Program-made: the position numbers and the translations under genes
Shown: positions 33,206-42,048 of the stretch, one piece after another
Numbering within the stretch: position 1 is the stretch's first letter
Layout: the number at the start of each line of letters is the position of its first letter
Assembly (NCBI GenBank): GCA_016209705.1
Contig: JACQVR010000059.1
Span: 1-59,600 of the forward strand
From: Planctomycetota bacterium
GTDB lineage: Bacteria; Planctomycetota; MHYJ01; JACPRB01
Direction of reading: 5' to 3'
DNA: 59,600 nucleotides
The notes under the pieces: model-generated
Told to the model about the DNA's origin: nothing
Databases searched by the model: none
Seen by the model: only the letters and a program-made list of their open reading frames with translations

Positions 33206-35515
33206 ATGCCTATCACGCTGCAGCGGTCGATCGCCCTCGTCGTTCTCGGGATGTGCGCCCTGGCGTCTTGTCAAGCCACCTCCAAGAACGTGAATCGCAA
33301 CGCGCCGGACGGCGGCGTCCACGGCTGGCTCCACTGGCGCGGCCCGGAGCAGAACGGCACCTCGACGGAGACGGGCCTGCCGGAGAAATGGGAGGTCGGC
33401 GGAACAAATCAGCTATGGGACTTCGAGCTGTCCGGACGCGGCACGCCGGTCGTCGCGAACGACAAAGTCTATGCGCTGGGATATCAAGGAGAAGGAGCCG
33501 ATCTTCAGGAAGTGTTGGTTTGCCTTGACGCCGAAACGGGCGACAAGATCTGGGAGCACCGCTTCAACGATTTTCTCAGCGACATCATCTATAACCGTTA
33601 CTCCATCGGCAGCCCGGCGGTGGATGCCGAAACGGGCAACGTCTACGCGTTGACCTCGCCGGGGATCTTTGCCTGCTTTACCGGCGACGGACGACCGCTG
33701 TGGCAGCACGCAATGATGGAGGCCTTCGGGCGCATGACGTTCCCGAACGGGCGCACCGGCAGCCCGCTCGTGGACGGCGATCTGGTGATCGTGCGCGGCA
33801 TCACGAGCAACTGGGGCGCGCAGGGTGCCCCCATGGACCGTTTCTACGCGTTCGATAAACGGTCGGGACAGCTCGTGTGGTCCTCCTCGCCGGGCGAACG
33901 GCCCAAGGACAACACGTTCGCCCTGCCGTTTTTGGCGTGGCACAACGGCAAGCGCGTCTTCTATACCGGCGAAGGCAGCGGCAATCTGGTATGCGTGAAC
34001 GCCCGAACGGGCGAGCCGTTGTGGCGGTACCGCATGACGGCGGGCAACGGCGTCAATGCGTCCGTCGTGCTGTATGAAGACAAAGTCATCGCCATCCACG
34101 ACAACGAAAACGCGGACAGCTCCGAGATCGGCCGCATGGTGGCGGTGCGCGTAGGGGCGGAACCGAAGCCGGGCGAAAGCGGTCCCGTCGTCCTGGACCG
34201 CGGCGCCGAAGCATGGCGCAACGCGTTGGCTTCCTTTTCCAGCTCTCCGGTGCTTGTGGGCAACCGAATATACCAGGTCAACCGAACCGGCGAGTTATGC
34301 TGCGTGAACGCCGACACCGGCCAGGTTCTCTGGCAGCACAAGCTGGCACCGGATCAGCTTCACGCCTCGCCGCTGTATGCCGACGGCAAGCTCTATGTTA
34401 CGATGCAGAATGGAATGTTCTTCATCCTCCGTCCTTCCGATACAGGCGTCGAGGAGCTGTCTAAAACGCAGCTCGCCGGCAATTGCCTGGGCGCTCCGGC
34501 CGCATGGAACGGCAAACTGTACGTTCACACGACCGAGAGACTTTACTGCTTCGGGCGGAAGGGAGGTTCCCGGCGACTGCCGAACGCCCCTTCCGAGCCG
34601 AAGCCCGGCCGTCCCGTCGCCCTCCAAATCATGCCCGCGGAAGTGTTGATGCGCCCCGGTAAGAAAATACGGTTCACGGTGCGCGGCATCGACGCCAACG
34701 GATTCGTGACCGGCACGTACGATAGCAAGCAAGTGAAGTGGGCGAAATTCATTCCGCCGACCGCTCGCGTCCGTTCCGAGATGAATGCCGAATTCAACGA
34801 CGCCGGCGAACTGGTCGCCGCCCCGGGACAGAAGCCGTCGGCCGGAGCGTTCGAGGCGACCGTGGAAGGCCTTCGAGGGACGTTTCGCGGACGCGTACTT
34901 CCGGACTTGCCGTTGCGCGAAGATTTCGAAGGCTTCACCCTGGGCGTGCCGCACGAAAGCGAGGAGGGCGTCATGTTCGCCTATCCGCCGCTCCCGTGGA
35001 TCGGCGCGCGCTTCCGCTGGGAGATTCGTGAACAGGATGGATCCAAGGCGCTCGCCAAAACTTTGGACAACGTGATCCTGCAACGCGCGACGACGTTCAT
35101 CGGACACCCGGACATGCAGAATTACACGGTCGAAGCGGACGTCATGTCCGACGGCAACCGGCGCATGATGTCCACCGCCGGCGTGATCAATCAGCGCTAC
35201 TTGATCGCGCTGCTCGGGAACGCCCAGGAATTGGAAGTCAGCTCGAACCACGAACGGATCAAGGTGAGCGTGCCGTTCACGTGGGCGCCGAAGACGTGGT
35301 ATCGACTCAAGACCCGCGTCGACGTATCGGCGGACGGCGCCGGCGTGGTGCGCGCCAAAGCCTGGAAGCGGGACGGACCGGAACCGCCGGCGTGGACGAT
35401 CGAAGTGCCGCACGCGCGCGCGCACACGCAAGGATCGCCGGGGTTCTACGGCTTTTCGCCGCAGAGCCAGTTCCGGGTGTACGTGGACAACATCTCGGTC
35501 ACGCCGAACGAGTAG
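33206..35515 (+). CDS. PQQ-like beta-propeller lipoprotein with C-terminal jelly-roll-like domain
   Basis: A 769-residue exported protein. The N-terminus has a lipobox LASC with Cys22, so it is a likely lipoprotein. Residues about 35-450 form a quinoprotein-type propeller: HWRGPEQNGTSTETGLPEKW at the front, then repeated blades such as VVANDKVYAL, CLDAETGDKIWEH, CVNARTGEPLWRY and CVNADTGQVLWQH. Residues about 460-769 are a different beta-rich region (LREDFEGF, NYTVEADVMSDG, FYGFSPQSQFRVYVDNISV) resembling laminin-G/DUF1080-like sandwiches. No cofactor is implied; such proteins may bind ligands or scaffold. It forms an operon with the next propeller, 13 bases away. Confidence 0.83.
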   Translation: MPITLQRSIALVVLGMCALASCQATSKNVNRNAPDGGVHGWLHWRGPEQNGTSTETGLPEKWEVGGTNQLWDFELSGRGTPVVANDKVYALGYQGEGADLQEVLVCLDAETGDKIWEHRFNDFLSDIIYNRYSIGSPAVDAETGNVYALTSPGIFACFTGDGRPLWQHAMMEAFGRMTFPNGRTGSPLVDGDLVIVRGITSNWGAQGAPMDRFYAFDKRSGQLVWSSSPGERPKDNTFALPFLAWHNGKRVFYTGEGSGNLVCVNARTGEPLWRYRMTAGNGVNASVVLYEDKVIAIHDNENADSSEIGRMVAVRVGAEPKPGESGPVVLDRGAEAWRNALASFSSSPVLVGNRIYQVNRTGELCCVNADTGQVLWQHKLAPDQLHASPLYADGKLYVTMQNGMFFILRPSDTGVEELSKTQLAGNCLGAPAAWNGKLYVHTTERLYCFGRKGGSRRLPNAPSEPKPGRPVALQIMPAEVLMRPGKKIRFTVRGIDANGFVTGTYDSKQVKWAKFIPPTARVRSEMNAEFNDAGELVAAPGQKPSAGAFEATVEGLRGTFRGRVLPDLPLREDFEGFTLGVPHESEEGVMFAYPPLPWIGARFRWEIREQDGSKALAKTLDNVILQRATTFIGHPDMQNYTVEADVMSDGNRRMMSTAGVINQRYLIALLGNAQELEVSSNHERIKVSVPFTWAPKTWYRLKTRVDVSADGAGVVRAKAWKRDGPEPPAWTIEVPHARAHTQGSPGFYGFSPQSQFRVYVDNISVTPNE

Positions 35516-35528
35516 CGGGAGATCGACC

Positions 35529-37070
35529 ATGAGAAGCGCCTTTGCTTTCCTGTTCCTCGCCGCGAGCCTCCCTTTGTACGGGGATGATTGGCCCAACTGG
35601 GGACGAGACAACACGCGCAACATGGTGTCCGGCGAAAAGGGGCTCCCCGACTCATTCCAACCCGGCCGGCTCAAAGAGGGCACCGAAGAGATCGACCTCG
35701 CTACCACGAAAAATGTCCGCTGGGTCGCCAAGCTGGGATCGCAGTCCTACGGCAATCCCACGGTGGCCGGAGGCCGGGTGTTCCTCGGCACCAACAACGA
35801 ATCGCCCCGCGATCCGAAGCTCAAGGGCGATCGCGCCGTCGTCATGTGCCTCGACGAAAAGATGGGTGAGTTTCTGTGGCAACTCGCCATTCCCAAGCTG
35901 GGCACGGGAAAAGTCAGCGACTGGGAGTACCTGGGCATCTGCTCGTCGCCCGCCGTGGAAGGAGATCGCGTTTACCTGACGACGAACCGGTGCGAGGTGG
36001 TGTGCCTCGACGTCCACGGAATGGCGAACGGCAACGACGGGCCCTTCACGGACGAGGCGAAGTACCTCGCGGACAAGGGACAGCCTCCGCATGAAGTCGG
36101 ACCCAAGGACGGAGACATCGTCTGGCGGTATGACATGCGGGAAGAGCTGGGCATTTTCCCGCACAACATCACCGGCGGTTCGGTTTTGATCGTCGGCGAC
36201 AAGATCTTCGCGACGACGTCCAACGGCGTCGACTGGACGCACACCACGATTCCCAATCCACGGGCGCCGACGCTGTGCGTGTTGGACAAGAAGACCGGAA
36301 AATATCTGGGAGAAGAGGCGGAGGGCATCTCATCCCGGACCCTTCACGGAAACTGGTCTTCTCCCAGCTACGGGAAGGTCGGGGATCGAGAGATGATTAT
36401 TTTCGGAGGCGGAGACGGGTGGTGCTACGCCTTCGATCCGGAGCCGGGACCGGAAAAGGAAGGGGTCCGCATTCTCAAGGAGCTTTGGCGCTTCGACTGC
36501 AATCCTCCCCACTACCGGATGAAGGACGGCAAGCCGATCAAATACGCGACGCGCAACGGTCCGAGCGAAGTCATGGCGACGCCCGTCTTTTACAAGAATT
36601 GTGTCTATGTCGCGATCGGTCAGGATCCCGAACACGGTGAGGGGATCGGTCACCTCGTCTGCATCGATGCCTCGAAGTCCGGCGATATCAGCAAGACCGG
36701 ACTGATCTGGGCGTATGACAAGATCAAGCGCTCCATGTCCACCGTGTCCATCGCAGACGGCCTGATTTTCGTTGGGGACTACAGCGGCTACGTCCACTGT
36801 TTGGATGCGGAGACCGGAAAAGAGCACTGGGTCTATGACGCGCAGAGCCACATATGGGGCTCCACGCTGGCCGCCGACGGAAAGGTTTACTTCGGAAACG
36901 AGGACGGGGACGTCATAGTCCTGGCCGCGGACAAGAAGCTGAAGGAAATCGGTCGCGCCAACATGCGGGCCCCGGTTTATTCGTCGCCCGTGGTCGCGAA
37001 CGGGACGCTGTACATCGCGACGCAGACGCATTTGTACGCGATCGCGAAGCAGAACTCAGAGAACGAATAA
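35529..37070 (+). CDS. Exported PQQ-like beta-propeller protein
   Basis: A 513-residue protein with a signal peptide (residues 1-18, ending LYGDD). DWPNWGRDNTRNM opens the propeller, and blades carry VCLDVHG, LCVLDKKTGKYLGEEAEG, CLDAETGKEHWVYD and a final SSPVVANGTLYIATQTHLYAI. The DWPxWGRD opening is shared with many planctomycete propeller proteins. Enzymatic function is not evident. It lies 13 bases after the lipoprotein gene and is probably co-transcribed with it; repeat DNA follows. Confidence 0.85.
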   Translation: MRSAFAFLFLAASLPLYGDDWPNWGRDNTRNMVSGEKGLPDSFQPGRLKEGTEEIDLATTKNVRWVAKLGSQSYGNPTVAGGRVFLGTNNESPRDPKLKGDRAVVMCLDEKMGEFLWQLAIPKLGTGKVSDWEYLGICSSPAVEGDRVYLTTNRCEVVCLDVHGMANGNDGPFTDEAKYLADKGQPPHEVGPKDGDIVWRYDMREELGIFPHNITGGSVLIVGDKIFATTSNGVDWTHTTIPNPRAPTLCVLDKKTGKYLGEEAEGISSRTLHGNWSSPSYGKVGDREMIIFGGGDGWCYAFDPEPGPEKEGVRILKELWRFDCNPPHYRMKDGKPIKYATRNGPSEVMATPVFYKNCVYVAIGQDPEHGEGIGHLVCIDASKSGDISKTGLIWAYDKIKRSMSTVSIADGLIFVGDYSGYVHCLDAETGKEHWVYDAQSHIWGSTLAADGKVYFGNEDGDVIVLAADKKLKEIGRANMRAPVYSSPVVANGTLYIATQTHLYAIAKQNSENE

Positions 37071-37339
37071 GCTATTTCATAACCCTGAGCCAGGGAGTTC
37101 ACTGAGGAATCGGAGTGCACGGAGCATAAGATCCACCACGGAGACACGAAGGCACGGAGAAAAACTGGGAAGATGTGGAGGTTTTGGAGACATGAAGATC
37201 GGGAAGCGTCAGATGATGCTTCCCCCGGGAACTATCTCCGCATCTCCCCTATCTCCGTATCTCCTTGAATCTTCTTCGTGTCTCTGTGCCTCCGTGGTAA
37301 GTTTTCCGTGAACTCCGTCTCCTCCGCGAGCTCGGTCAT
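37071..37339. repeat. Fold-back intergenic repeat of the CACGGAG type
   Basis: The left half (37097-37185) reads GAGTTCAC, CACCACGGAGACACGAAGGCACGGAG and similar; the right half (37240-37335) is a degenerate reverse complement ending CTCCGTGGTAAGTTTTCCGTGAACTCCGTCTCC. The same word family occurs at 25661, 27041 and 59395. No gene is visible. The purine strand changes sides in the middle, so the RNA could fold into one long imperfect hairpin. Confidence 0.7.
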
Positions 37340-37552
37340 ATGAAATACCTACTCGCAATCGTCGTGCTGATCGTCGCGCTGTTGCATCAAGACGTCTGGT
37401 TTTGGAAAGACAAGACGCTGGTTTTAGGATTCCTCCCCATCGGGCTGGCTTATCACATGGGCTACTCCGTCCTCGCGGCGCTGACGATGTGGGCGCTGGT
37501 GCGTTTCGCGTGGCCTGCGGAATTTGACGAGATGGAGCCACCCCGGCCATGA
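37340..37552 (+). CDS. DUF3311 small membrane subunit of an SSS transporter
   Basis: A 70-residue protein with two hydrophobic helices (about residues 3-16 and 28-57) and a short acidic tail. Size, position and the PIGLAYHMGYSVLAAL segment match DUF3311, small proteins encoded directly before sodium:solute symporters and thought to be accessory subunits. Its stop overlaps the symporter start as ATGA. Confidence 0.85.
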   Translation: MKYLLAIVVLIVALLHQDVWFWKDKTLVLGFLPIGLAYHMGYSVLAALTMWALVRFAWPAEFDEMEPPRP

Positions 37553-39126
37553 TCCCCGCGCTCATCGTTTTCGCGTATCTGTCGATCGTCCTCTACATCG
37601 GCATCTTCGCCTTCCGCCGCGGCAAGGAATCCGGCGAGGATTTCTTCTTGGCGAACCGGGGCCTGGGGCAGGCGGTCTTTCTGCTCAGCCTGTTCGGCAC
37701 CAACATGACCGCGTTCGCCATCCTTGGCAGCTCGGGGCTCGCCTACCATCGAGGGATCGGCGTCTACGGATTGATGGCGTCGTCGTCGGGGCTGGTCATC
37801 CCGCTGACGATCTATCTCATCGGCACGCGGTTGTGGGCGCTGGGCAAGCGGTTCGGACACATGACGCAGGTGCAGTTCCTGCGCGACCGCTGGGAGTGCG
37901 GCGCCATCGGCACGTTTCTGTTCGCGATCACCGCAGGCATGCTGATCCCCTACATCGTGATCGCGGTCATGGGCGGCGGCCACACGCTGGAAACCGTCAG
38001 CGCCGGGTGGGTCAATTTCGAAGTCGGCGGCGGGATCGTCGCCTTGGTGGTGATGGGATACGTCTTCTTCGGCGGCATGAGAGGGACCGCCTGGGTGAAC
38101 ACGTTTCAGACCGTGCTGTTCCTTTGTTTCGGGATGGCCGCCTTCGTCCTGATCGCGCGCGGACTGGGCGGCCTGGATCAGATCATGGACAGCATGGTCT
38201 CGAATCCAAAGACGTCGCCCTTGCTGACGCGGGAACGGATCGCTCCGGCGGAGTTCTTCAGCTACATGTTCATCCCGCTGTCGGCGATCATGTTTCCTCA
38301 CATTTCCATCATGTGCCTGACGGCGAAGAAGGTCACCCACTTCAAGAAGACGGTGATTTTCTATCCCCTCTGCATCATGGCCATCTGGGCGCCGTGCGTC
38401 TACCTGGGCGTGGTGGCGGCGTCGCAGTTTCCCGGCCTGAAGCCGGGCGAGACCGACAACGTGCTGGTTCAGTTGCTCACGCAGCACACGGGGCTGCTGG
38501 TGTCGGGCATTCTGGGCGCGGGCATCATGGCGTGCGTGATGGCGTCCGACAGCCAGATCATGGCGCTCTCCACGATGTTCACCGAGGACATTTTCGTCTA
38601 CTACGGAGGAAAGCAGCGCTTCGGCGACCGGATGCAGGTCTGGACCGGACGCGCGTTCGTCGTGGGCATCGCGCTGACCGCCTATCTCATCGGAATCGCC
38701 CTCAAGAACAAGGCGGGCATCTTCGAGATCGCCATCCGCTTCGCGTTTTCGGGATTCGCGGCCCTCTCGCCGATCATGATCGCGGCGCTCTTCTGGAAGC
38801 GCAGCACCAAATGGGGCGCGCTCGCGGCGGCCATTTGGGTCATGGTCGCCATGATCGGCACGTGGGTTCTCTTCGAGATTTCCGCGCCGACCGGGCCGAG
38901 CGCCGGGGGCCCGCCCAAACCTTTCCCCGTGTTTCCGGAGCTTGGCAATCTATTCCTCCGGACGCCGGGGAACGTCACCGTCTACGGTTTCCTCGCAGTC
39001 TTCCCCATGGTCATCGGTTCCACCCTGCTGATGATCATCGTGTCGCTGTTGACGAAGCCGCCGAGTCAAGCGACGTTGGACAAATACTTTCCTCCGAAGG
39101 GTCAAGTCCGCGGGTGGGCGCGATGA
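37549..39126 (+). CDS. Sodium:solute symporter family transporter
   Basis: A 525-residue transporter with about 13 membrane segments. N-terminal family signatures are GEDFFLANRGLGQAVFLLSLFGTNMTAFAILGSSG (residues about 25-60) and GHMTQVQFLRDRW near 105; the sodium-site helix near 325 reads GIMACVMASDSQIMALSTM. The subgroup with a DUF3311 partner usually carries organic acids (pantothenate/acetate-like). The overlap with the adenylating enzyme after it suggests that the imported solute is a carboxylate that enzyme activates; that link is inference. Confidence 0.92.
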   Translation: MIPALIVFAYLSIVLYIGIFAFRRGKESGEDFFLANRGLGQAVFLLSLFGTNMTAFAILGSSGLAYHRGIGVYGLMASSSGLVIPLTIYLIGTRLWALGKRFGHMTQVQFLRDRWECGAIGTFLFAITAGMLIPYIVIAVMGGGHTLETVSAGWVNFEVGGGIVALVVMGYVFFGGMRGTAWVNTFQTVLFLCFGMAAFVLIARGLGGLDQIMDSMVSNPKTSPLLTRERIAPAEFFSYMFIPLSAIMFPHISIMCLTAKKVTHFKKTVIFYPLCIMAIWAPCVYLGVVAASQFPGLKPGETDNVLVQLLTQHTGLLVSGILGAGIMACVMASDSQIMALSTMFTEDIFVYYGGKQRFGDRMQVWTGRAFVVGIALTAYLIGIALKNKAGIFEIAIRFAFSGFAALSPIMIAALFWKRSTKWGALAAAIWVMVAMIGTWVLFEISAPTGPSAGGPPKPFPVFPELGNLFLRTPGNVTVYGFLAVFPMVIGSTLLMIIVSLLTKPPSQATLDKYFPPKGQVRGWAR

Positions 39127-40211
39127 GTTTACCGGCGACGGCTTCGGCGGCGGAAGTGCTGGATGCGCACGTGCGCGAGACGATCGCCTGGCATTTCTCG
39201 CCCGAAACCGGCGCCCCTTTCTGGCTCGATTGGGCGAAAAAGAAAGGCTGGGACCCGCGCCGGGAAGTGCGAGGGTTCGCGGACCTGGCGAAGTTCGGCC
39301 ATTTCGAGGACGAGTGGCTGCGCGGCGGTCCCGTGCGGCGGTGGGTGCCCAAAGCGTACGCGGGCCGGCCCATCTATGTTTTTGAAACGGGCGGGACCAC
39401 GGGCATCCCCAAGACGCGCGTCAACATCGAAGATTTCCGCATCGACTACGAGATGTTTTCGGAAACGTTGCCCGACACGCATTTCCCCCGCGGCGCGAAC
39501 TGGCTGATGCTGGGCCCTTCCGGACCGCGCCGCCTGCGCCTCTCCGTGGAGCATCTATGCCAGCACCGTGGCGGCATTTGCTTTTGCGTCGACCTGGATC
39601 CTCGGTGGGTGATCAAGCTCATCCAGCGCGGGGCGATCGACGAGGTGAAGCGGTATCAGGATCATGTGATCGATCAGGCGGTCACCACGCTCTCCGCGGG
39701 GCATGACATCCGATGCCTCTTCGTCACGCCCAAGCTGCTCGACGCGCTGGCGAACCGGCTGGAGGCGCAAGGGTCCGGCCTCCGCAAGGCCGGGATCACG
39801 GGCGTCTTCTGCGGCGGCACCGAGATGACGCGCCAGTGGGCACGGTTCGCGGTGGAGGAGCTGCTGGGGCCTGAAGTTTATCTGGCCGCCTGCTACGGCA
39901 ACACGCTGATGGGTCTGGCGCGGGCCCGGTCGCTGGCGCCACAGGACGGCTACACCATCGCCTACGACGCGCCGCAGCCGCGGGCCGTGCTCGAGGTCGT
40001 GGACTTCGGCGATCCGGACAAGATTGTCGGCTACGGCGAGACGGGACGGGTGATGCTCACGACGCTGACGAAGGAGTTCTTCATGCCTCGTTTTCTGGAG
40101 CGTGACGAAGCGGAGCGCGAGCGACCCTGCGAGGCGTTTCCGTGGGCCGGCGTCAGCGGTGTGCGGCCGTATCGCGGCTTCGCGGCGACGACGACGGTGG
40201 GGGTGTATTAA
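39123..40211 (+). CDS. EhpF-like adenylating enzyme (ANL superfamily, lacks C-terminal domain)
   Basis: A 362-residue AMP-forming enzyme. The adenylation P-loop is FETGGTTGIPKTR (residues 87-99), followed by LMLGPSGPRRLR and the core motif YLAACYGNTLMGLA near 257, then a GYGETGRVML segment near 305. It ends where the mobile C-terminal domain of other ANL enzymes would begin. EhpF of griseoluteate biosynthesis has this short form and takes part in reducing a phenazine carboxylate. It overlaps the symporter gene by four bases. The substrate is unknown; an aromatic or hydroxy acid is a guess. Confidence 0.75.
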   Translation: MSLPATASAAEVLDAHVRETIAWHFSPETGAPFWLDWAKKKGWDPRREVRGFADLAKFGHFEDEWLRGGPVRRWVPKAYAGRPIYVFETGGTTGIPKTRVNIEDFRIDYEMFSETLPDTHFPRGANWLMLGPSGPRRLRLSVEHLCQHRGGICFCVDLDPRWVIKLIQRGAIDEVKRYQDHVIDQAVTTLSAGHDIRCLFVTPKLLDALANRLEAQGSGLRKAGITGVFCGGTEMTRQWARFAVEELLGPEVYLAACYGNTLMGLARARSLAPQDGYTIAYDAPQPRAVLEVVDFGDPDKIVGYGETGRVMLTTLTKEFFMPRFLERDEAERERPCEAFPWAGVSGVRPYRGFAATTTVGVY

Positions 40212-40389
40212 GAGCCTCTTCCAATCGCAGACGTAAAGGCGCGAAGCGAGGTGGAGGAGCGCGAAGAATAGAGTTTGAAAGGCGACCCTACGGACTTCAT
40301 TTCACCCGCCGGTGACTATCGGCAGGTTTTCCACGGCATCTCACCGAAATTCTGCGGCTTTTTGGCCTTCCGCCGCACTACGTAGTAGC

Positions 40390-40731
40390 ATGTTCGACAT
40401 GTCCAGAAACGGAAAAGAACGGCCGCCGCGGTGGGCTCGCGATCTGTCCGCCGACGTGCGGGCCTCCTTGCGAGAGGCCGAAAAGGACCGCAAAGCGGCC
40501 GCCGAGGACCGGAAATTCCTGACCAAGCTCCTCATCCAGTCCGGCGAGCGGCACGATCGGGCCATGAAAGCTTTCGGTGAGGCGCTTGTGAAGATCGACC
40601 GAACTCTGAACCGCGTCATCCAACTCCTCGAACACCAAGGCACGGTCCTGGATCACCACACCAAGCTTCTGGAGGAAATCCTGCGGTCGCTTAAATCCCG
40701 CGGAAACGGCAAGCACGGATTCAACGGTTGA
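40390..40731 (+). CDS. Small coiled-coil protein, function unknown
   Basis: A 113-residue, highly charged protein. A basic N-terminus (SRNGKERPPRWARDL) is followed by one long predicted coiled coil, about residues 22-104, with heptad-like spacing in VKIDRTLNRVIQLLEHQGTVLDHHTKLLEEILRSL. There are no cysteines and no membrane segment. The ATG at 40390 is preferred over an upstream in-frame start because composition becomes protein-like only from there. It is convergent with the phosphate transporter gene, 15 bases from its stop. I do not recognise a family. Confidence 0.5.
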   Translation: MFDMSRNGKERPPRWARDLSADVRASLREAEKDRKAAAEDRKFLTKLLIQSGERHDRAMKAFGEALVKIDRTLNRVIQLLEHQGTVLDHHTKLLEEILRSLKSRGNGKHGFNG

Positions 40732-40746
40732 GTTCGGCGTGCTCGA

Positions 40747-41868
40747 CTACCGCAGCAGCACGTACGCGCCGGCGCTCAGAAGCGCGGCGCAGGGCAGCGT
40801 GAACACCCACGACAGCACAATCCGGCGCACCACCTTCGGATCCGCGCTCCGATTCACCAGGCCGATCCCGAAGAGCGACCCCACGGAGACGTGCGTCGTG
40901 GATACGGGCAGGCCTTGAAAGCTGGCAAACGAGACAAGAATGCCGGTCGCGAGATTCGCCGCAAAGCCCTGCCCGGCCGACATTTTCGTGATCTTGTGGC
41001 TCATCGTTTCCGCCACGCGGCGGGCGCTCAGCACCCCTCCGATCAGCATGCCGAGGCCCACCGCGATCGTGCTGGACGTCGCGCCGAAAAGGCGAGCCCC
41101 CACCAAGAGCGCCGCGATCTTCGGCGTGTCGTTCAGACCGCGCGCGAAACCGACAAAGCCGGCGCTGAGATAATGCAATCCATCCAGCGCGGACTGAGCC
41201 GAAATCCCGACCAACCGCCCTTGATATCGCTCCACGCATTCGCCCGTCGATGCCGCCATCAATTCCAAGCGGCGTTCTTCGGGAATGACCAAAGCCATGG
41301 CGGCTGGATCCTGGAGCCGCGCCACCGGAACGAAGACTTCACCAATACAAACGCAATTTTCCTTCCGCACTCCCAAAAAACGCGAACCGGCACGGAGCAT
41401 CCCGTAAACGATCGCGCACAGGACGATCGCCGCGACCGGGCTGAGTAGCAGCGGCAAGAAAAACAAGGAACCCAATACGGAGAAATTGGTTTGGCTCGCC
41501 GCCGCGGCAAGTCCCGTTCCGACCAACGCCCCCGTCAGGCCATGCGTCGTCGAAACGGGCAGCCCGAGCCACGTGGCCAGGAAAACGGCCGATCCCGCGC
41601 CCAGCGCCACGGCGGGTAGGAAGGCTGGCGAAGTGACGAGGCCGTCCGGCACCAGTCCTGCTCCGCTGAACCTGGCGACCAAGCCTTCGGCCAGAAAGAC
41701 GGAGGCCACGGCCCCGGCCAACGTCGTGATCGCGGCCCACGCGAGGGCTCCCCGATACGACGCCGTCTTTCCGCCGAAGAGCGTCGCCACGCCTTTGAAG
41801 TTGTCGTTCGCGCCGTTCGAATAGGCGACGAAGACCGCCGCCACCATCAACAGGATCGAAAGGGCCAT
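40747..41868 (-). CDS. Inorganic phosphate transporter, PiT family
   Basis: A 373-residue permease. The duplicated PiT signature is present: VAYSNGANDNFKGVATLFGGKTAS near residue 15 and GLPVSTTHGLTGALVG near 102 in the first half, then GFARGLNDTPKIAALL near 232 and GLPVSTTHVSVGSLFG near 325 in the second. A cytoplasmic loop (about 155-215) separates the halves and contains CVCIGEVFVPV. It imports metal-phosphate with protons or sodium. No PhoU-like partner is adjacent; it sits alone between the two parts of the acyl-reduction cluster on the opposite strand. Confidence 0.92.
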   Translation of the reverse strand: MALSILLMVAAVFVAYSNGANDNFKGVATLFGGKTASYRGALAWAAITTLAGAVASVFLAEGLVARFSGAGLVPDGLVTSPAFLPAVALGAGSAVFLATWLGLPVSTTHGLTGALVGTGLAAAASQTNFSVLGSLFFLPLLLSPVAAIVLCAIVYGMLRAGSRFLGVRKENCVCIGEVFVPVARLQDPAAMALVIPEERRLELMAASTGECVERYQGRLVGISAQSALDGLHYLSAGFVGFARGLNDTPKIAALLVGARLFGATSSTIAVGLGMLIGGVLSARRVAETMSHKITKMSAGQGFAANLATGILVSFASFQGLPVSTTHVSVGSLFGIGLVNRSADPKVVRRIVLSWVFTLPCAALLSAGAYVLLR

Positions 41869-42007
41869 AGTTTGTCCGCTTGATCCGTATCATAAATAAT
41901 GGCCCGAAAGCCACAGCTTTCGATGGGGGATAGTTTGCCTACCGCAAGGATTCCGGCCAGGCTATCATGACCAGGGCAACGACGTAATGGCGCCCCTGCG
42001 GAAACAC

Positions 42008-42025
42008 CTCGCCCCAAAGGGCGAG
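42008..42025 (+). promoter_or_regulatory. Short hairpin in the aldehyde dehydrogenase leader
   Basis: CTCGCCC (42008-42014) and GGGCGAG (42019-42025) around CAAA, 23 bases before the ATG at 42049. It could terminate, attenuate or stabilise the leader. No T tract follows. Confidence 0.45.
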
Positions 42026-42048
42026 ATCTTCGTAGTTGCGATTAAACC

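Noticed and set aside
34295..35731. A 478-codon minus-strand frame
   Set aside because: Antisense to the propeller lipoprotein; His/Arg-rich with no recognisable motif.
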